Positions 32,630 to 43,976 are shown, numbered from the stretch's first letter. The stretch: DNA of 64,000 nucleotides from Cladosporium sp. IMV 00045 (GCA_001931905.2 MSJI02000737.1:26911-90910), one strand, 5' to 3'. Program-made: numbers and translations. Notes: generated by a model not told the origin, from the sequence alone.

Positions 32630-34014
32630 TCAGATCCAACCACCCGGTCTCTGAGGCGGAGCCCGACCCTGTGCGATACTATGTCCAGGATCCGACCAAG
32701 CCAAATTCCTCATCGCAATCGGATCTTCTTCATGCGAATACCTCGTAAGGCGCTCCTTACTTGGCGTAGGCGACCAATTCCTCTCCTCCGACTCCGTCTC
32801 GCCAATAAGATCAAGCGACTCGGCAAACCCTTCTTATCATTCGGCCCATCCTGATCGAACGTGACGGAAGTCGATCGCACGACAGTGATAGATTTATCGT
32901 TCTGGTCGACGCTGCTGGCGGCTGTGCCTTGCGTGCTCTTCGGCGGACCGGGTGTCTCGCCCCGGGTAGATTTGTAGGCGCGAGAGGCGAAGGAGCTGCC
33001 CAGGTAACGTCGGAAGAAGACGCGGAGTGAGGGTGCGGCGGCGCACATGATGCCGAGTTGCAGCTCGAGTTGCGCCCAGATGAAAAGGTCGAAGATGTTC
33101 CAGCTCACGTCGGAGGAGTGGCCGGTGACTGTTGGGTTGAGGTTAGCGGGTGGTGCGAATGAAGTGATTTTGAGCGTGAGCTGCTTTGCAACTTACTCAT
33201 CAGGTAATATGTGCGCACACCACTTGCTGCGACGACAAGTAATCCAAGCGAGAAAATGATGTTCAGGCGATCTTCTGGGCTTTCGGAACCGAAAAATGCC
33301 ACGTGATGATGCACGGCAAGGCAACGGCATAGAGATCACTAGCGGCAGCGAAGACTCCAGCCAAAGTATTGATAATCTTGGTGTCGAGACATTTATACTC
33401 CTGCGTCATCGCATACTTCGTATCGAATGCCCTCCAGTACGCCTCTGTTGGCGTGCAGTTGATGAGGAGCATAATGCAGAATGCCACGGTGTACGACGCG
33501 GTGAACCCAATGGCGAATATCACAAGCCATTTCCACCTCTTCGAGTAGGTCCCGTCGACGAGACGTCGGTAGAACAACAGGACGGAGACTTTGGTCAAGC
33601 CACCGCAGACGAGGAATGAGAACTCGGCGAGCCAGAGGCAGAGAGCCAGGTTCTCCGTCTTGTCGTGTTCGATGTCCCAGATATGTCGATCGCCTTGAGC
33701 CCAGTAAACGTATACGATTGTGATCGCCGTGAACATGATCGAAGCCATGACGCCGGGTAAGAGGATCGCCTTGACTTGGTAAGCTATCGTCCAACGAAGA
33801 CGAGACGAGGTTCGATACCCACGTCGTCTAAGCCTAGTTTCCCAGCATGCCCTCTGATTCGAAGCCAAAAGCGCATCGCTACCATCAATGTTGCGGCTGC
33901 AAACATCGTCGCTGAGAATGCCGGCAGCCATTTCCTTCGTTCGGGATTCTCATAGTTGGGTGTTGGCCATTGGGCCATGTCGGCCGGTGTTAGATTGATG
34001 ATATTGCCAGGCAT
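32630..34014 (-). CDS. PTH11-like seven-helix membrane receptor, with two frameshifts
   Basis: Fungal rhodopsin-like integral membrane protein, a family implicated in surface sensing in plant pathogens. Exons 33823-34014, 33197-33769 and 32630-33128. Intron 1 is 53 nt (phase 0, joins GLDD to AILLPGVM); intron 2 is 68 nt with GTAAGT donor and GCTAAC branch. Seven hydrophobic segments are visible from FSATMFAAATLMVAMRF to IIFSLGLLVVAASGV, with the family's WRAFD and DLYAVALPCIITWHF blocks. No CFEM domain. Two single-base losses break the frame: after PKAQKIA (stop at 33263-33265), where one more base gives ALNIIFSLG, and in the GGG run at 32828-32830, where one more G gives KKGFAESLDLIGE and a plausible tail ending in GGWI. 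With both bases restored the length is 421 residues. Confidence 0.8.
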
Positions 34015-35369
34015 GTTTACGGACAGCGGCCTGAGTCGTGAGTGTTGCTGTGTTTGTTCCAACGGTTGTAGGGTTTGAGATGGAGGGATGTAGGGTTTGA
34101 TGGTTTGAACGATTCAAAAGTGACAAACGGAATGTGAGAGCATGTGGGACTTAAACTCCATGTGAAGACGCACCAGGGGCGTTTCAATGAAGGCCAAGTG
34201 AGCCATCTTCAACGACAAGCGTGACAAGATCCCCAAGACTTGAATGATCAGCCAACCCACAGACCTCAACATGTGGCCTGCAGATCCGAGTATCTAACGG
34301 GTGGGCTCGACGTGTCGAAGTTAACGGCCGCCATTTACTATTGCCAATCCAATTGCGATTCAGGGAAATCCTCCGACAGTAGTTGCATGAAATGGTAGCA
34401 AGGCTAGGATCGATTCGGTACCCTGGTCGTCTAGTCGGATGCTCAAGCCTTGTGGGCGTTCAGTCTAGTCACGGGAAGAACCCTGAAGTTGCTGAAGCAT
34501 TGCCGAACTTTGCTGGGCAATTTGCCGGGGGTGAAATGGCGACCACATCTCGCTTTCTTGAGACTAGATCAATTGTTTAGCGAGCGGCCTTTGAACATAG
34601 CTTCCGTGTTCTTGCGAATATCTCCAAGTCCAACGCTTGTTAGTCCAACATCGGCCGCATCCGACAATATCCGTGGCCAAGACCGAGAATCACAGTCAAT
34701 TTGTTGCTGGACTATGTTAGCTAAAGAGCTGAACTATTTTGACTTCAACGAACGTCTCAAACTGCCGCACATTGGCTTCGAAAGTTCTTTTGATAGCAAA
34801 GTTCGCAAAGTAAAACGAAAACGCCGTTCTTCGAGCTTCTTAGTGGGATTTCGACGTTTCATCAGTCCCACCGGGGTCCCGAACTTGCTCGTTAGCCCAG
34901 AGATCAGCACAGATCTGTGACGTTGATACCAATCGCGAAGTTAACAGCACCGTTGAAGTTGTGTATTTATGATCATTTGCTCATCGGCACATCCGGATCT
35001 TGGTCATTCAGTACATAAATCAGATGCAGGAGCCAGAAGGACGGGCCTGGAGGAACTACCAAGTCTGTGCGACCTGCCAAGTGGGCGCCTTGCCGTGTCT
35101 ACAACACAAATACCGTAAGTACGGGTGCGCTGGGTCGTGTGACTTCCCCACTTCAGTCCAGCACATTGAAACACGTTCACAGCCTTTGGGATAATAAAAA
35201 GCGGAGTTCTGATGTGGTGCCTTGACTTCTTGAATTTGTTTCGTCTGTTCATGAATCGTGTAGGATTCAATTCACTCCGCAGCTATATTCCACTGACGAC
35301 GTGCCCAAGGAAGGAGGATCCTAGACTAGAAGCAATGGAGACAACTGAGGACTGCGGGATGATCGACGG
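34015..35369. other. Intergenic, no gene seen
   Basis: About 1.35 kb. The longest frame (34450-34920, plus) starts at TTG and has no recognisable features. Promoter of the PTH11-like gene and 3' flank of the bestrophin-like gene. Confidence 0.5.
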
Positions 35370-36609
35370 CTAGGCAGAGAATAGCGTTGAACCCCTTCTC
35401 CACTCGGCCATCAGCACATCTGTCTCGACTCGAAGATCTTCGGCGATGGCGTCCACTTTTATGTCTGCCTTGTCGTAACCAAATGGGTCTTCGAGCTATC
35501 ACATCATGTGGTCAGTAAAGCAAAAAGTAACCAGAAAGCGCTATCCTCGTGTCAAGGCGGCAAACCAAGAGTAGTGTACTTACTTGTACGCCTATGGCCT
35601 CGATTCCTGGACAGTTAATCAATATTAATCAAATTTGGCGTGATAGTACGACTCAACTTACCGTACAAGGTGAAGGTGACAAGACTAGTCAGTAAGATCG
35701 TCCACCAACCCATCTCCTCCACAAGTGCAAAGGGCAAAACACCACCGAATAGAGCCAGAACTTGTCGCATGTGTATAAGATAAGCTACCGGCAGTGGCGT
35801 CAAATGGATTGTTTCGAGGCTCCCATATGCCGACACCAGCGAATTTAGCTGTACAGTCAGCTGGCTGGCTTGCGGAGCATGAAACCAGCCTCTGTCGTGT
35901 CCACGTTTGATGTAGCTTTCGATTCTGAAACTCAGTTGCAGTAGCAATCCAAGGCCTTGGTCTTCGAAGCCTCTGATTCTGGGCGGCAACAAGTCCGCAT
36001 ACTCTGGTTTGTGAACAGAGGTGCTCTCTCGACGTCGGCGTTCAATTTCACCTAGCGTCTTGTACGACAGGAAGGGCAAGGAGGTCGTGCCCCATTCGGC
36101 TCGCAAGTGGTTCTTTGCCGCGTAAATCATTGCAAGCAGTATTCTCACGGTCTGCTCGGTATCGGCACGCTCTTCATCAGAAGGTCGTTTGCCGTTTGCA
36201 TGCGAGCAAGTAAGAAATGACCGGGTCAGGTTGCGAATGCAGGTTGAAACGGTCGTTATGTGTTGGTTGCCCTATGACAGAGGTTAGAATCGGCCATATT
36301 GGGGAATGCAGATTAAGAACATGCCTGCCAGAAACGGTCATAGCTCGTTTGGTTCCGGAAGACCAGCATTAAGCCAACTACTATCGACAAGCTGGGGATG
36401 ATGCTGCTAGGAAGGCCAATATGCTCGTCACGAACTCTGTCGATATAGACAATGATTGCAGCCCACAGTGCATGCAGGACCACTGCAATCGCAATGTCGG
36501 CATGGATGGCACCTTTGATGAACCGCAGCACCAGTGGCCATCTTCGCGGCTTCTTACGCGTCGAGTGATAGAGTGGGAAAGTAGGTGAGCGTGAGTGATG
36601 TGGTGACAT
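35370..36609 (-). CDS. Bestrophin-like/UPF0187 chloride channel family protein
   Basis: Fungal member of the bestrophin/RFP-TM family of anion channels. Four exons: 36325-36609, 35662-36271, 35584-35606 (23 nt) and 35370-35495; total 347 residues. Seen: an N-terminal arm (MSPHHSRSPTFPLYHSTRKK), a first membrane helix (ADIAIAVVLHALWAAIIVYI), the family block SIVVGLMLVFRNQTSYDRFWQ, a C-terminal helix pair (LALFGGVLPFALVEEMGWW, then ILLTSLVTFTLYG) and the signature IEAIGVQLEDPFGYDKADI. The first intron (36272-36324) has a GC donor (CAG|GCATGT) and joins WQ to GNQ in phase 0. The in-frame stop just after the donor shows it must be spliced. Location is likely plasma or vacuolar membrane. Confidence 0.85.
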
Positions 36610-36933
36610 GATGGCGGTGAAAAGAGCCGCTTTGAGAATGCACGTTCGCTCTGTGGCGCCCACGTGTTGCCGTCAGCCGGGTTAGGCAAGATGTCAGTGT
36701 TGTTTCTCGCCTAGCTCTCCAATGTTGGAAGTGCTCTTGCACACCACCTCGCTCTCTCGCTCCGAGGTAGTCGAAGTTGTAGTCGGTGGCGTCTGCACGG
36801 GCTTGGCGTCGCGGGGCCTGCATGAAACATGCGTCCTTGCTTGCTATCCTTGCACAAGCATGCACCTCTGAGCAAGCAACTTGGTAACACGCATGATAAG
36901 ACCCAAGATATGCACGTGAGTGCATCTTGGAAA
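36610..36933. other. Intergenic spacer
   Basis: About 320 bp, bestrophin-like promoter and 3' flank of the next gene. No gene seen. Confidence 0.5.
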
Positions 36934-37944
36934 TTATAAAGGCGACTCAAAGCTGGCGAGTACGTCCTCAATCACACTCTCCACGGTAATTCCTTCCAGT
37001 AACCTCTGGATTGCTCTGGGATCACTGCCCCAGAGAAGACTTTTCTCAGTATCTGCATTCGCAAGAATAAGTCTATGAGGGTAGATCTTGTGCGTAGCCA
37101 GCACCACGAGCGAGGGCGGAACGTAGTCCAACCCATGAAGCGATGCCAGAGCGTGCGATAGCGTTCTGAGCTGCTTGGTTGCTGTGGCTGTGACACCACC
37201 TGCAACATAGCGACTTGTTCGCAAGAAAAGTACGACATTGTGGAGGTATGCGGCGACTTCGCCTGTCATACGAACTGCTTGCGCCTGTTCTCGGAGCAAC
37301 TTGACGTCCGCATGCGGCAGTGATGGAGAGGGGTCTTTCTCAAGTAGGCCATCTGCGTATGGTAAACCATCTTCTGATGCATGGAAGTGCGACATGCAAA
37401 AGATGTCGTTGAGATGGTGCGACAGCCTCGAGTCGGGACTGGACATGATTCCAATGAAGAGAAAGTCTTTCGGCGCGGTGTGCATGGCTGTACGTGTAAA
37501 TACACGCTTCGTTCGAAGAAGCTCCAGGATTTGTATTTGAACACTCGTATCGGCAGTATCCAGATTCGCAGCGATGACTACGGATGCAATACGACGGCGC
37601 TCTGAATCAATGTTAGACTTCGTCGGACTTGGCGACCTCCCAACACGAGAGAATTCAACATTCAGTGCAGCGCTCGACAATTCCTCGTGTCTGTCTAGCA
37701 CTTCGTCCGGTTCGTCCAGGTTTTCCACCAGCAGTGCCTCGTTGAGGTCATCAACACTCGTCTCGGGAGAGCAAGTGATTGATGTTGATTGCAGGCCGAA
37801 AGTGTGGGCGCATATCGCGTGTAGTTCGTCCCGCAGCTCAGCGGTCGACTCAGTATCAGTCGAGAACATACAGTGCTCCTCGGCGACTAGAGAGGCGAGG
37901 ACTGCCAGTTCCAGGTCATTGAGTTGCTGGATGCTTTCGTCCAT
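36934..37944 (-). CDS. Mg-chelatase-like (AAA lid) protein, function unknown
   Basis: 336 residues from ATG 37944 (MDESIQQLNDLELAVLASLVAEEH). It resembles fungal proteins described as magnesium-chelatase-like, in which the AAA+ lid is kept without a clear Walker A motif. Seen: a small N-terminal helical part, an acidic linker with SPSPTKS, a run starting at DFLFIGIMSSPDSRLSHHL that looks like the sensor-1 strand of ChlI/MoxR ATPases, and a C-terminal helical bundle (VAAYLHNVVLFLRTSRYVAGG, then ATKQLRTLSHALASLHG) ending VIEDVLASFESPL. No P-loop is visible, so ATPase activity is doubtful. It is divergent from VPS16 with only 305 bp between the two start codons. Confidence 0.65.
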   Translation of the reverse strand: MDESIQQLNDLELAVLASLVAEEHCMFSTDTESTAELRDELHAICAHTFGLQSTSITCSPETSVDDLNEALLVENLDEPDEVLDRHEELSSAALNVEFSRVGRSPSPTKSNIDSERRRIASVVIAANLDTADTSVQIQILELLRTKRVFTRTAMHTAPKDFLFIGIMSSPDSRLSHHLNDIFCMSHFHASEDGLPYADGLLEKDPSPSLPHADVKLLREQAQAVRMTGEVAAYLHNVVLFLRTSRYVAGGVTATATKQLRTLSHALASLHGLDYVPPSLVVLATHKIYPHRLILANADTEKSLLWGSDPRAIQRLLEGITVESVIEDVLASFESPL

Positions 37945-38249
37945 TGTGATGTCGGTCTCCTGTGTCAGATTGGCTATATCATGGCCTGAAGTGCGAAACA
38001 ATGGTTGAGGGTATAGCGAAACAGAGTCAATCTTTATGACTTCTATAGAAGTAGGCGCTTGTGATAGTACGATACATTGATGGAAAGTGATGTCTAATGT
38101 TGCGCGCGAATGACAGGCAAGCGCACAGGCCATGTCGCGGCAAATGAGATGAGCTTCAAGTCGACCTCCACGCTTCACAACAGTCTGGATGAACACTTCC
38201 ACCAACAATCCCTCCACGCACATGCATGGACGACTCATAACTCGCCCAA
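37945..38249. promoter_or_regulatory. Shared divergent promoter of the Mg-chelatase-like gene and VPS16
   Basis: Only 305 bp separate the two ATGs, which point away from each other. No TATA box is obvious. The minus-strand frame stays open through it, but the upstream part has no family resemblance. Confidence 0.55.
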
Positions 38250-40833
38250 ATGTCCAAGCCAACCGCCGATTGGGAGCGAATCGGTGACCGCTTCTACCGC
38301 AAGACGCAGCTCTACACGTCCGTCTTCGACCCGGACTTGGAGATTGAGAACTATGTCGTCACTGGAGCTCCGTACAGTGGTGCTGTAGGTACGCACAACG
38401 ACCGCTTCTTCTCGACCAAGCGCTAACAGAATCAGCTATCTACCGAGATGCGAGCAAGATCTACTCCTTCCGTGGCTCCCAGGCTGCCAAATCCTCCATC
38501 GACATATACAGCTGCGCCGGCAAGCTGATACGACAGATCAACTGGGATAAAGGCGCAATCAAAGGACTGGGATGGTCTGAGGACGAGAGGCTGCTAGTTG
38601 TCACCGAAGACGGCACGGTGAGGAGTTATGCAGATCTACAAGGCGACTTCACACCGTTCAGCCTGGGTCATGGCGCAGAGGAACATGGCGTACAATCATG
38701 CAAGTTCTGGGCCACTGGGTTTGCGGCGCTCTTGGGAAACAACAGTATTGTCACTGTGACGAGGTACGACGAGCCTCGGCCACATGCGCTAGCTGCACCA
38801 CCATCCGGCGAGGTGGTCTCTTGGGCTGTGATACCTCCCGAGCACACTTCCTCCCGATCTGTGGAGGTAATACTGGCTATCGAAAAGACAATCTACGTGA
38901 CGGACGCTGCCGAGTGTGAGGATCGTCAATTGGAGGCCGGACCTTTTAGGCATATCGGAATCTCGCCAAATGGCAAGTTCATTGCCCTGTACACCGACGA
39001 TGGCAAGGTCTGGGTCATCAGTAGCGACTTCCAGGATCGCTTCAGCGAGTACAACTCGAAGGTGAAAACTCCACCAAGAGACCTCCAATGGTGCGGCAAC
39101 AATGCCGTTGCCCTCGCGTGGGAAGATGAGGTGCATCTGGTAGGTCCGAACGGTGCAGCGACCGAATACTTCTACAACTCATTCGTTCATCTTGTCCCGG
39201 ACGTGGACGGCCTGCGCATTCTCACCAACGATGTCTGCGAATTTGTACAGAAGGTTCCAGAGGCATCTGAGGAGGTATTTCGCTTGGGCTCTACCTCGCC
39301 TGGCTCAGTGCTACTGGACGCGGTTGATCAACTAGAGAAAAAGTCACCGAAAGCAGACGACAACATCCAGCTGATCAGGCCCAATCTGGACGAAGCGGTT
39401 GATGTCTGCATTCGGGCTGCGGGTCAGGAATACAGTATCCACTGGCAGAAGCAGCTCCTGAAAGCAGCTTCGTTCGGCAAATCTGTGCTTGACTTCTACA
39501 ATAGCGACGACTTTGTCGACATGACCGAGTCCCTGCGGGTACTGAACGCAGTACGCTTCTTCGAAGTTGGGCTGCCACTTTCATACGACCAATATATACG
39601 CTTAACACCCGAGCGTCTCGTCCAAAGATTAGTCAATCGTCAGGACTACCTCCTAGCCCTTAGGGTCTCCGAGTACCTGCACCTGCCTGTGGACAGAATC
39701 TATGTACACTGGGCGCGGCAGAAGGTTCGGACTTCGACTACCAACGAGGATATGATCTGCGAGGAGATCGTGCGGAAACTGAACGGGAAGCGAGGCATCT
39801 CTTTTGAAGAAGTTGCCCGCGCGGCATATGACGAAGGAAGAGGCAAGCTTGCAACCGATTTGCTCGAGCACGAGCCGAGGGCAGGCAAGCAGGTGCCACT
39901 GCTATTGAGCATTGGCGAGGATACCGTCGCGCTCGACAAAGCTATCGAAAGCGGCGATACTGACCTCGTTTTCTACGTGCTGTTGACTCTCAAGCGCAAA
40001 GTTCCGCTAGCCAGCTTCTTCCGGACGATCAACAGTCGGCCTGTCGCGACTGCTATCGTCGAGTCATCTGCGATTGATCAAGACCGCGAGCTTCTCAAGG
40101 ACTTATACTACCAAGACGACCGCAGAGCGGACGGTGCAAACCTTCTCCTCTCAGAAGCGCTCGCTGCCAGTGACGTTGGACCAGCTACCGACAAGCTCAA
40201 AATGTCAGCGAAGCTACTTCGTGACAGCAAAGAGCATGCTCCACAGGTCGCTGCGTTGGAGGATGCACAGAAGCTTCTGAAGTTCCAGGAAGCATTCGAG
40301 AAGGATCTGGGCGAGCGCTTTGTCGGCTTGTCTATCAATGAGACCATGAGCAAGCTGATCAAAATGGGCAACATGAAGCGCTCGCAAAAGGTACAGACGG
40401 AGTTCAAAGTGACCGACAAGACTTACTGGTGGGTCCGCCTGCGAGCATTGGTGGTCAGAAGAGACTGGCGAGAGTTGGAGGAGTTGAGCAAGACGCGAAA
40501 GAGCCCGATCGGGTGGGAGGTATGTTCTCTCGTTTTCGTCAATGCACCATCTGCTGTGGAATTCTTGCTAACAATGATGTGCAGCCATTCTTCAACGAGA
40601 GCTTAGGCGCTGGAAACCCAAAGGTCGCTTCGCTCTACATCCCGAAATGCACCACCCTCACCGTCGCCGAACGTGTCGAGATGTGGGTCAAGTGCGGCAT
40701 GATCTCCAAGGCTGGCGAGGAAGCGCTGAAGGCGAAGGATCGCAACTTGCTCGAGGACCTCAGGACGAAGGCTACGGGTAACTCTGCTCTGGACATCGAC
40801 CGCATGATCACGCAGTTGCAGAAGGGTCGATGA
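38250..40833 (+). CDS. VPS16: Vacuolar sorting protein 16, HOPS/CORVET core subunit
   Basis: Core subunit of the HOPS and CORVET tethering complexes; binds Vps33 and drives endosome and vacuole fusion. Three exons: 38250-38388, 38436-40519 and 40585-40833; introns of 47 and 65 nt with GTACGC and GTATGT donors and AG ends. 823 residues, the normal size. Start MSKPTADWERIGDRFYRK is typical. The first half is the beta-propeller (Vps16_N, for example LIRQINWDKGAIKGLGW and FRHIGISPNGKFIALYT). The second half is the helical Vps16_C solenoid that holds Vps33 (from about LLALRVSEYLHLP through TYWWVRLRALV to the end). No oddities. Confidence 0.95.
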
Positions 40834-41111
40834 TCTGCAATTGGCTTTTCTTGTTGTTTCTGTTGCCGAGTTGAGCTGCCGGCTGGCTGTTGTGTCTCAC
40901 CCCGCAAACGAAGTGGACATCAACTACCGCGCGCATGTTTAGCCGGAGGTGTATACCCGATCAATATATATCGACAATGTTTCAAACCCGAATTAGTTCT
41001 CTTTCTTGGCAGTATCGCCATCCCATTTTCCCATCGTCGTCCCCAATCTCGCAAAGAACCAGATAGCCCTCACCCCGACCCTCTCCATCACCACCCCATC
41101 ACAGCCCAACC

Positions 41112-41804
41112 ATGCACTTCGCACGCCTTCTCTCCCTCTTCACCCTAGCAGCCTTCAGCACATGCCAAAACCCTTCCGTCCCCGAACCCCCAGCCCCAGC
41201 CCTCACATTCCTCTACACCAGCTACGTCCACTGCCAAAACGGGCTGTACACCTCCCCCGGCCCCCGCGGCATCCGCACCGCCATCCCCATCATCGGTGGG
41301 AACTTCACCGGGCCACGCTTGAAAGGTTCAGCAGCACAAACCCCTCCTCAGGCCCCCGGAACTAACATCTTCAAGGCACCATCCTCCCCCTCGGCGCCGA
41401 CTGGGGCCTCACCGACCCAGCAACAGGTATCTTCAGCGCAGACACACGGTACAATCTGCACACGGACGACGGCGCGGATATTTTCATCCAGACTTCTGGG
41501 CCCGCGCAGCCGGGTGGTGGGTTGCAGTTGAGAGTACTGTTTGAGACCGGCGATAGGGAATACTATTGGCTCAACAACGTTGTTGCTGTGGGGTTGCTGA
41601 GTAATGTTGAGGGCGGCACTGATGATGATGAGGGTGATAATGATACATTTTGGTTGAAGATTGACGTTTGGCATGTAAGTTTACTGATTGTTTGTATTTG
41701 TGATGCTTGGGTTGTGTTGCTTTGACGGATTTGTGCTGACTTGATTTGATGGATAGTTGACGACTGAGAATGATGAGACGAGGTTTGTTAATGGTACTAT
41801 GTAG
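41112..41804 (+). CDS. Secreted DUF3237-family protein
   Basis: Three exons: 41112-41325, 41376-41674 and 41757-41804; introns of 50 nt (ACTAAC branch, TCAAG acceptor) and 82 nt. 186 residues. Signal peptide MHFARLLSLFTLAAFSTC, then the DUF3237 beta-barrel core: PIIGGNFTGPRLKG, the DWGLTDPATG block, the DTRYNLHTDDGADIFIQTSG block, and REYYWLNNVVAVG. The first intron falls right after PRLKG and the frame only works when it is removed, which supports the model. DUF3237 proteins are small barrels of unknown role, often cytosolic in bacteria; the secreted form here is common in fungi. Function not known. Confidence 0.85.
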
Positions 41805-42251
41805 TAACGTCGATACTGTTGGGATAAGATCTCGTACGAGCGACCCCTGTTCATGTTTGTTGGTTGTGCTGTATACCATAGTTCATAGATCACTGATAGA
41901 GTACATTCTCCTGTCAGAACGTTTATGAGCATGCTTGACTTACCTTTTCGGTTACGAAACTGCAGACCATCCTTGTCGCCTAGGCTATGTTTGCTGTGAA
42001 TAACAAGATTATCCAACAGGTCGATCATAGGTACACAAGAAAAATATCTCAACCGTAGAATCCCCCCACAATGTTGTCCCGAGAGCAGGTCTTTCTGATG
42101 ATCCCAACCCCAACCCTAACCCTTAGATGCCGATTATAAGATAAGATCCGATCTCACCTCCGAGAACGCTGGCTGGCTTTGGCGTCCATCTCGAAAGTGA
42201 GAAGACCCGACATGTGAACCATCTTCCCACAGATTCTTCCCCCCAACAAAC
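41805..42251. other. Intergenic spacer
   Basis: Promoter of the MPP-alpha gene. CCCTAACCC plus a neighbouring CCAACCC at about 42105-42123 are telomere-like units about 130 bp before the ATG. No gene seen. Confidence 0.5.
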
Positions 42252-43976
42252 ATGTTGCGCACACCCACAATGAGCAAAGCGCTCACACTACCGTCGCGCC
42301 TGTCGCGCAGCGCAACATCATCCATCAGCGCCGCCAGCCGGTTACGAAACTACGCGACCGCTTCGAACCACCCTTCAGAACGAGACCCGACGGACCTCGA
42401 CCAAATCACCACACTCTCCAACGGCATCCGCGTCGCGACCGAGGCGCTTCCTGGCCACTTCAGCGGTATTGGCGTCTACGTCGACGCCGGTTCGAGATAC
42501 GAGAATGAGAGCCTGCGCGGAGTTTCACACATCATCGACAGACTTGCGTTCAAGTCGACAACCAAGAGGACCGCCGACGAGATGCTGGAATCGATCGACA
42601 AGCTCGGCGGAAACATCCAGTGCGCTTCTTCGAGAGAGAGCTTGATGTACCAGTCTGCGACTTTCAACTCGGCCGTGCCGGACGCTGTCGCCATGCTGGC
42701 CGAGACAATCCGGGACCCGAAGATTACGAACGACGAGGTCGAGAGGCAATTGGAGACGGCGGACTACGAGATTGGCGAGATTTGGAGCAAGCCGGAATTG
42801 ATCTTGCCGGAGTTGGTGCATATGGCTGCGTACAAGGATAACACTCTGGGCCACCCTTTGCTGTGCCCCAAGGAGAGACTGGAGTCGATTGACAGCCGAA
42901 CCGTCGAGGCTTACCGCAACGCCTTCTTCAGGCCGGAGAGGACAGTCGTTGCCTTCGCTGGCGTGCCGCACCAGGAAGCCGTGCGACTGGCAGAGCAGTA
43001 CTTTGGCGACATGAAGACACCCTCGATCACAGACTCTGCCTCGCCCAATGCCAGCGCCGAGCAGCAAGTCCAGCCACCCTACCCTACATCACAATCGACC
43101 ACGCAGCAGGACTCACGGTTAATGTCGAAAATCCCCTTCTTCAAGAACCTCTCCACCTCTGCATCGCAAAACGCCTCCGTGGCCGACAACCAAATCATCA
43201 CCGACCCCTTCGCGCAACCCATCCCCTACAACCAAGCCAGCCACTACACGGGCGGCTTCCTCTCCCTGCCCCCCCTCCCCATCCCACCCAACCCTATGCT
43301 CCCGCGCGTCTCCCACATCCACCTCGCCTTCGAGTCCCTCCCCATCGACTCGCCAGACATCTACGCCCTGGCAACCCTCCAAACCCTCCTCGGCGGCGGC
43401 GGTTCCTTCTCCGCCGGCGGCCCGGGCAAAGGCATGTACTCGCGCCTCTACACCAACGTGCTCAACCAGTACGGCTGGGTGGAGAACTGCATGGCGTTCA
43501 ACCACGCGTACACAGACTCGGGACTCTTCGGGATTAGCGCCGCGTGCGCCACGCAGTACGTGCCGCGCATGCTGGACACGATGGCGCGCGAGCTGGCGCT
43601 GCTGAGCGCGGAGACCGGGCTGGGCCGCTTGAGCGAAGTGGAAGTCAAGCGCGCGAAGAACCAGCTGCGCTCGTCGCTGCTGATGAATCTTGAGTCGCGC
43701 ATGGTGGAGCTGGAAGATTTGGGCAGGCAGGTGCAGGTGCACGGCCGCCGCGTGCCGGTCAAGGAGATGGTGGCGAATATCGAGAAGGTGAGCATTGCGG
43801 ATTTGAGGCGTGTGGCCAAGATGGTTTTTGGTGGAGAGGTGAAGAATAAGGGCGAGGGGAGTGGGGCGCCGACGGTCGTGTTGCAGCAGGGTGAGGAGGA
43901 GGGGGTCAAGATGAGGGAGATTCCTTGGACGGAAATTCAGGATCGCATTGCGAGGTGGGGGTTGGGGAGGCGGTAG
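42252..43976 (+). CDS. MAS2: Mitochondrial processing peptidase alpha subunit
   Basis: Non-catalytic partner of MPP-beta that recognises presequences of imported mitochondrial proteins; matrix. Single exon, 574 residues. Start MLRTPTMSKALTLPSRLSRS is an Arg/Ser-rich mitochondrial presequence. The M16 fold begins at ITTLSNGIRVATEALPGHFSG. In place of the catalytic HxxEH the sequence reads HIIDRLAFK, as expected for an alpha subunit. The glycine-rich substrate-binding loop is present (LGGGGSFSAGGPGKGMYSR). A disordered insert of about 90 residues (from MKTPSITDSASP) lies between the two halves. A second ATG at residue 7 could be used, with little effect. Confidence 0.95.
   Translation: MLRTPTMSKALTLPSRLSRSATSSISAASRLRNYATASNHPSERDPTDLDQITTLSNGIRVATEALPGHFSGIGVYVDAGSRYENESLRGVSHIIDRLAFKSTTKRTADEMLESIDKLGGNIQCASSRESLMYQSATFNSAVPDAVAMLAETIRDPKITNDEVERQLETADYEIGEIWSKPELILPELVHMAAYKDNTLGHPLLCPKERLESIDSRTVEAYRNAFFRPERTVVAFAGVPHQEAVRLAEQYFGDMKTPSITDSASPNASAEQQVQPPYPTSQSTTQQDSRLMSKIPFFKNLSTSASQNASVADNQIITDPFAQPIPYNQASHYTGGFLSLPPLPIPPNPMLPRVSHIHLAFESLPIDSPDIYALATLQTLLGGGGSFSAGGPGKGMYSRLYTNVLNQYGWVENCMAFNHAYTDSGLFGISAACATQYVPRMLDTMARELALLSAETGLGRLSEVEVKRAKNQLRSSLLMNLESRMVELEDLGRQVQVHGRRVPVKEMVANIEKVSIADLRRVAKMVFGGEVKNKGEGSGAPTVVLQQGEEEGVKMREIPWTEIQDRIARWGLGRR

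Noticed and set aside
34450..34920. 156-codon plus-strand frame
   Set aside because: Begins at TTG, has no conserved block, and lies in an A/T-mixed spacer.
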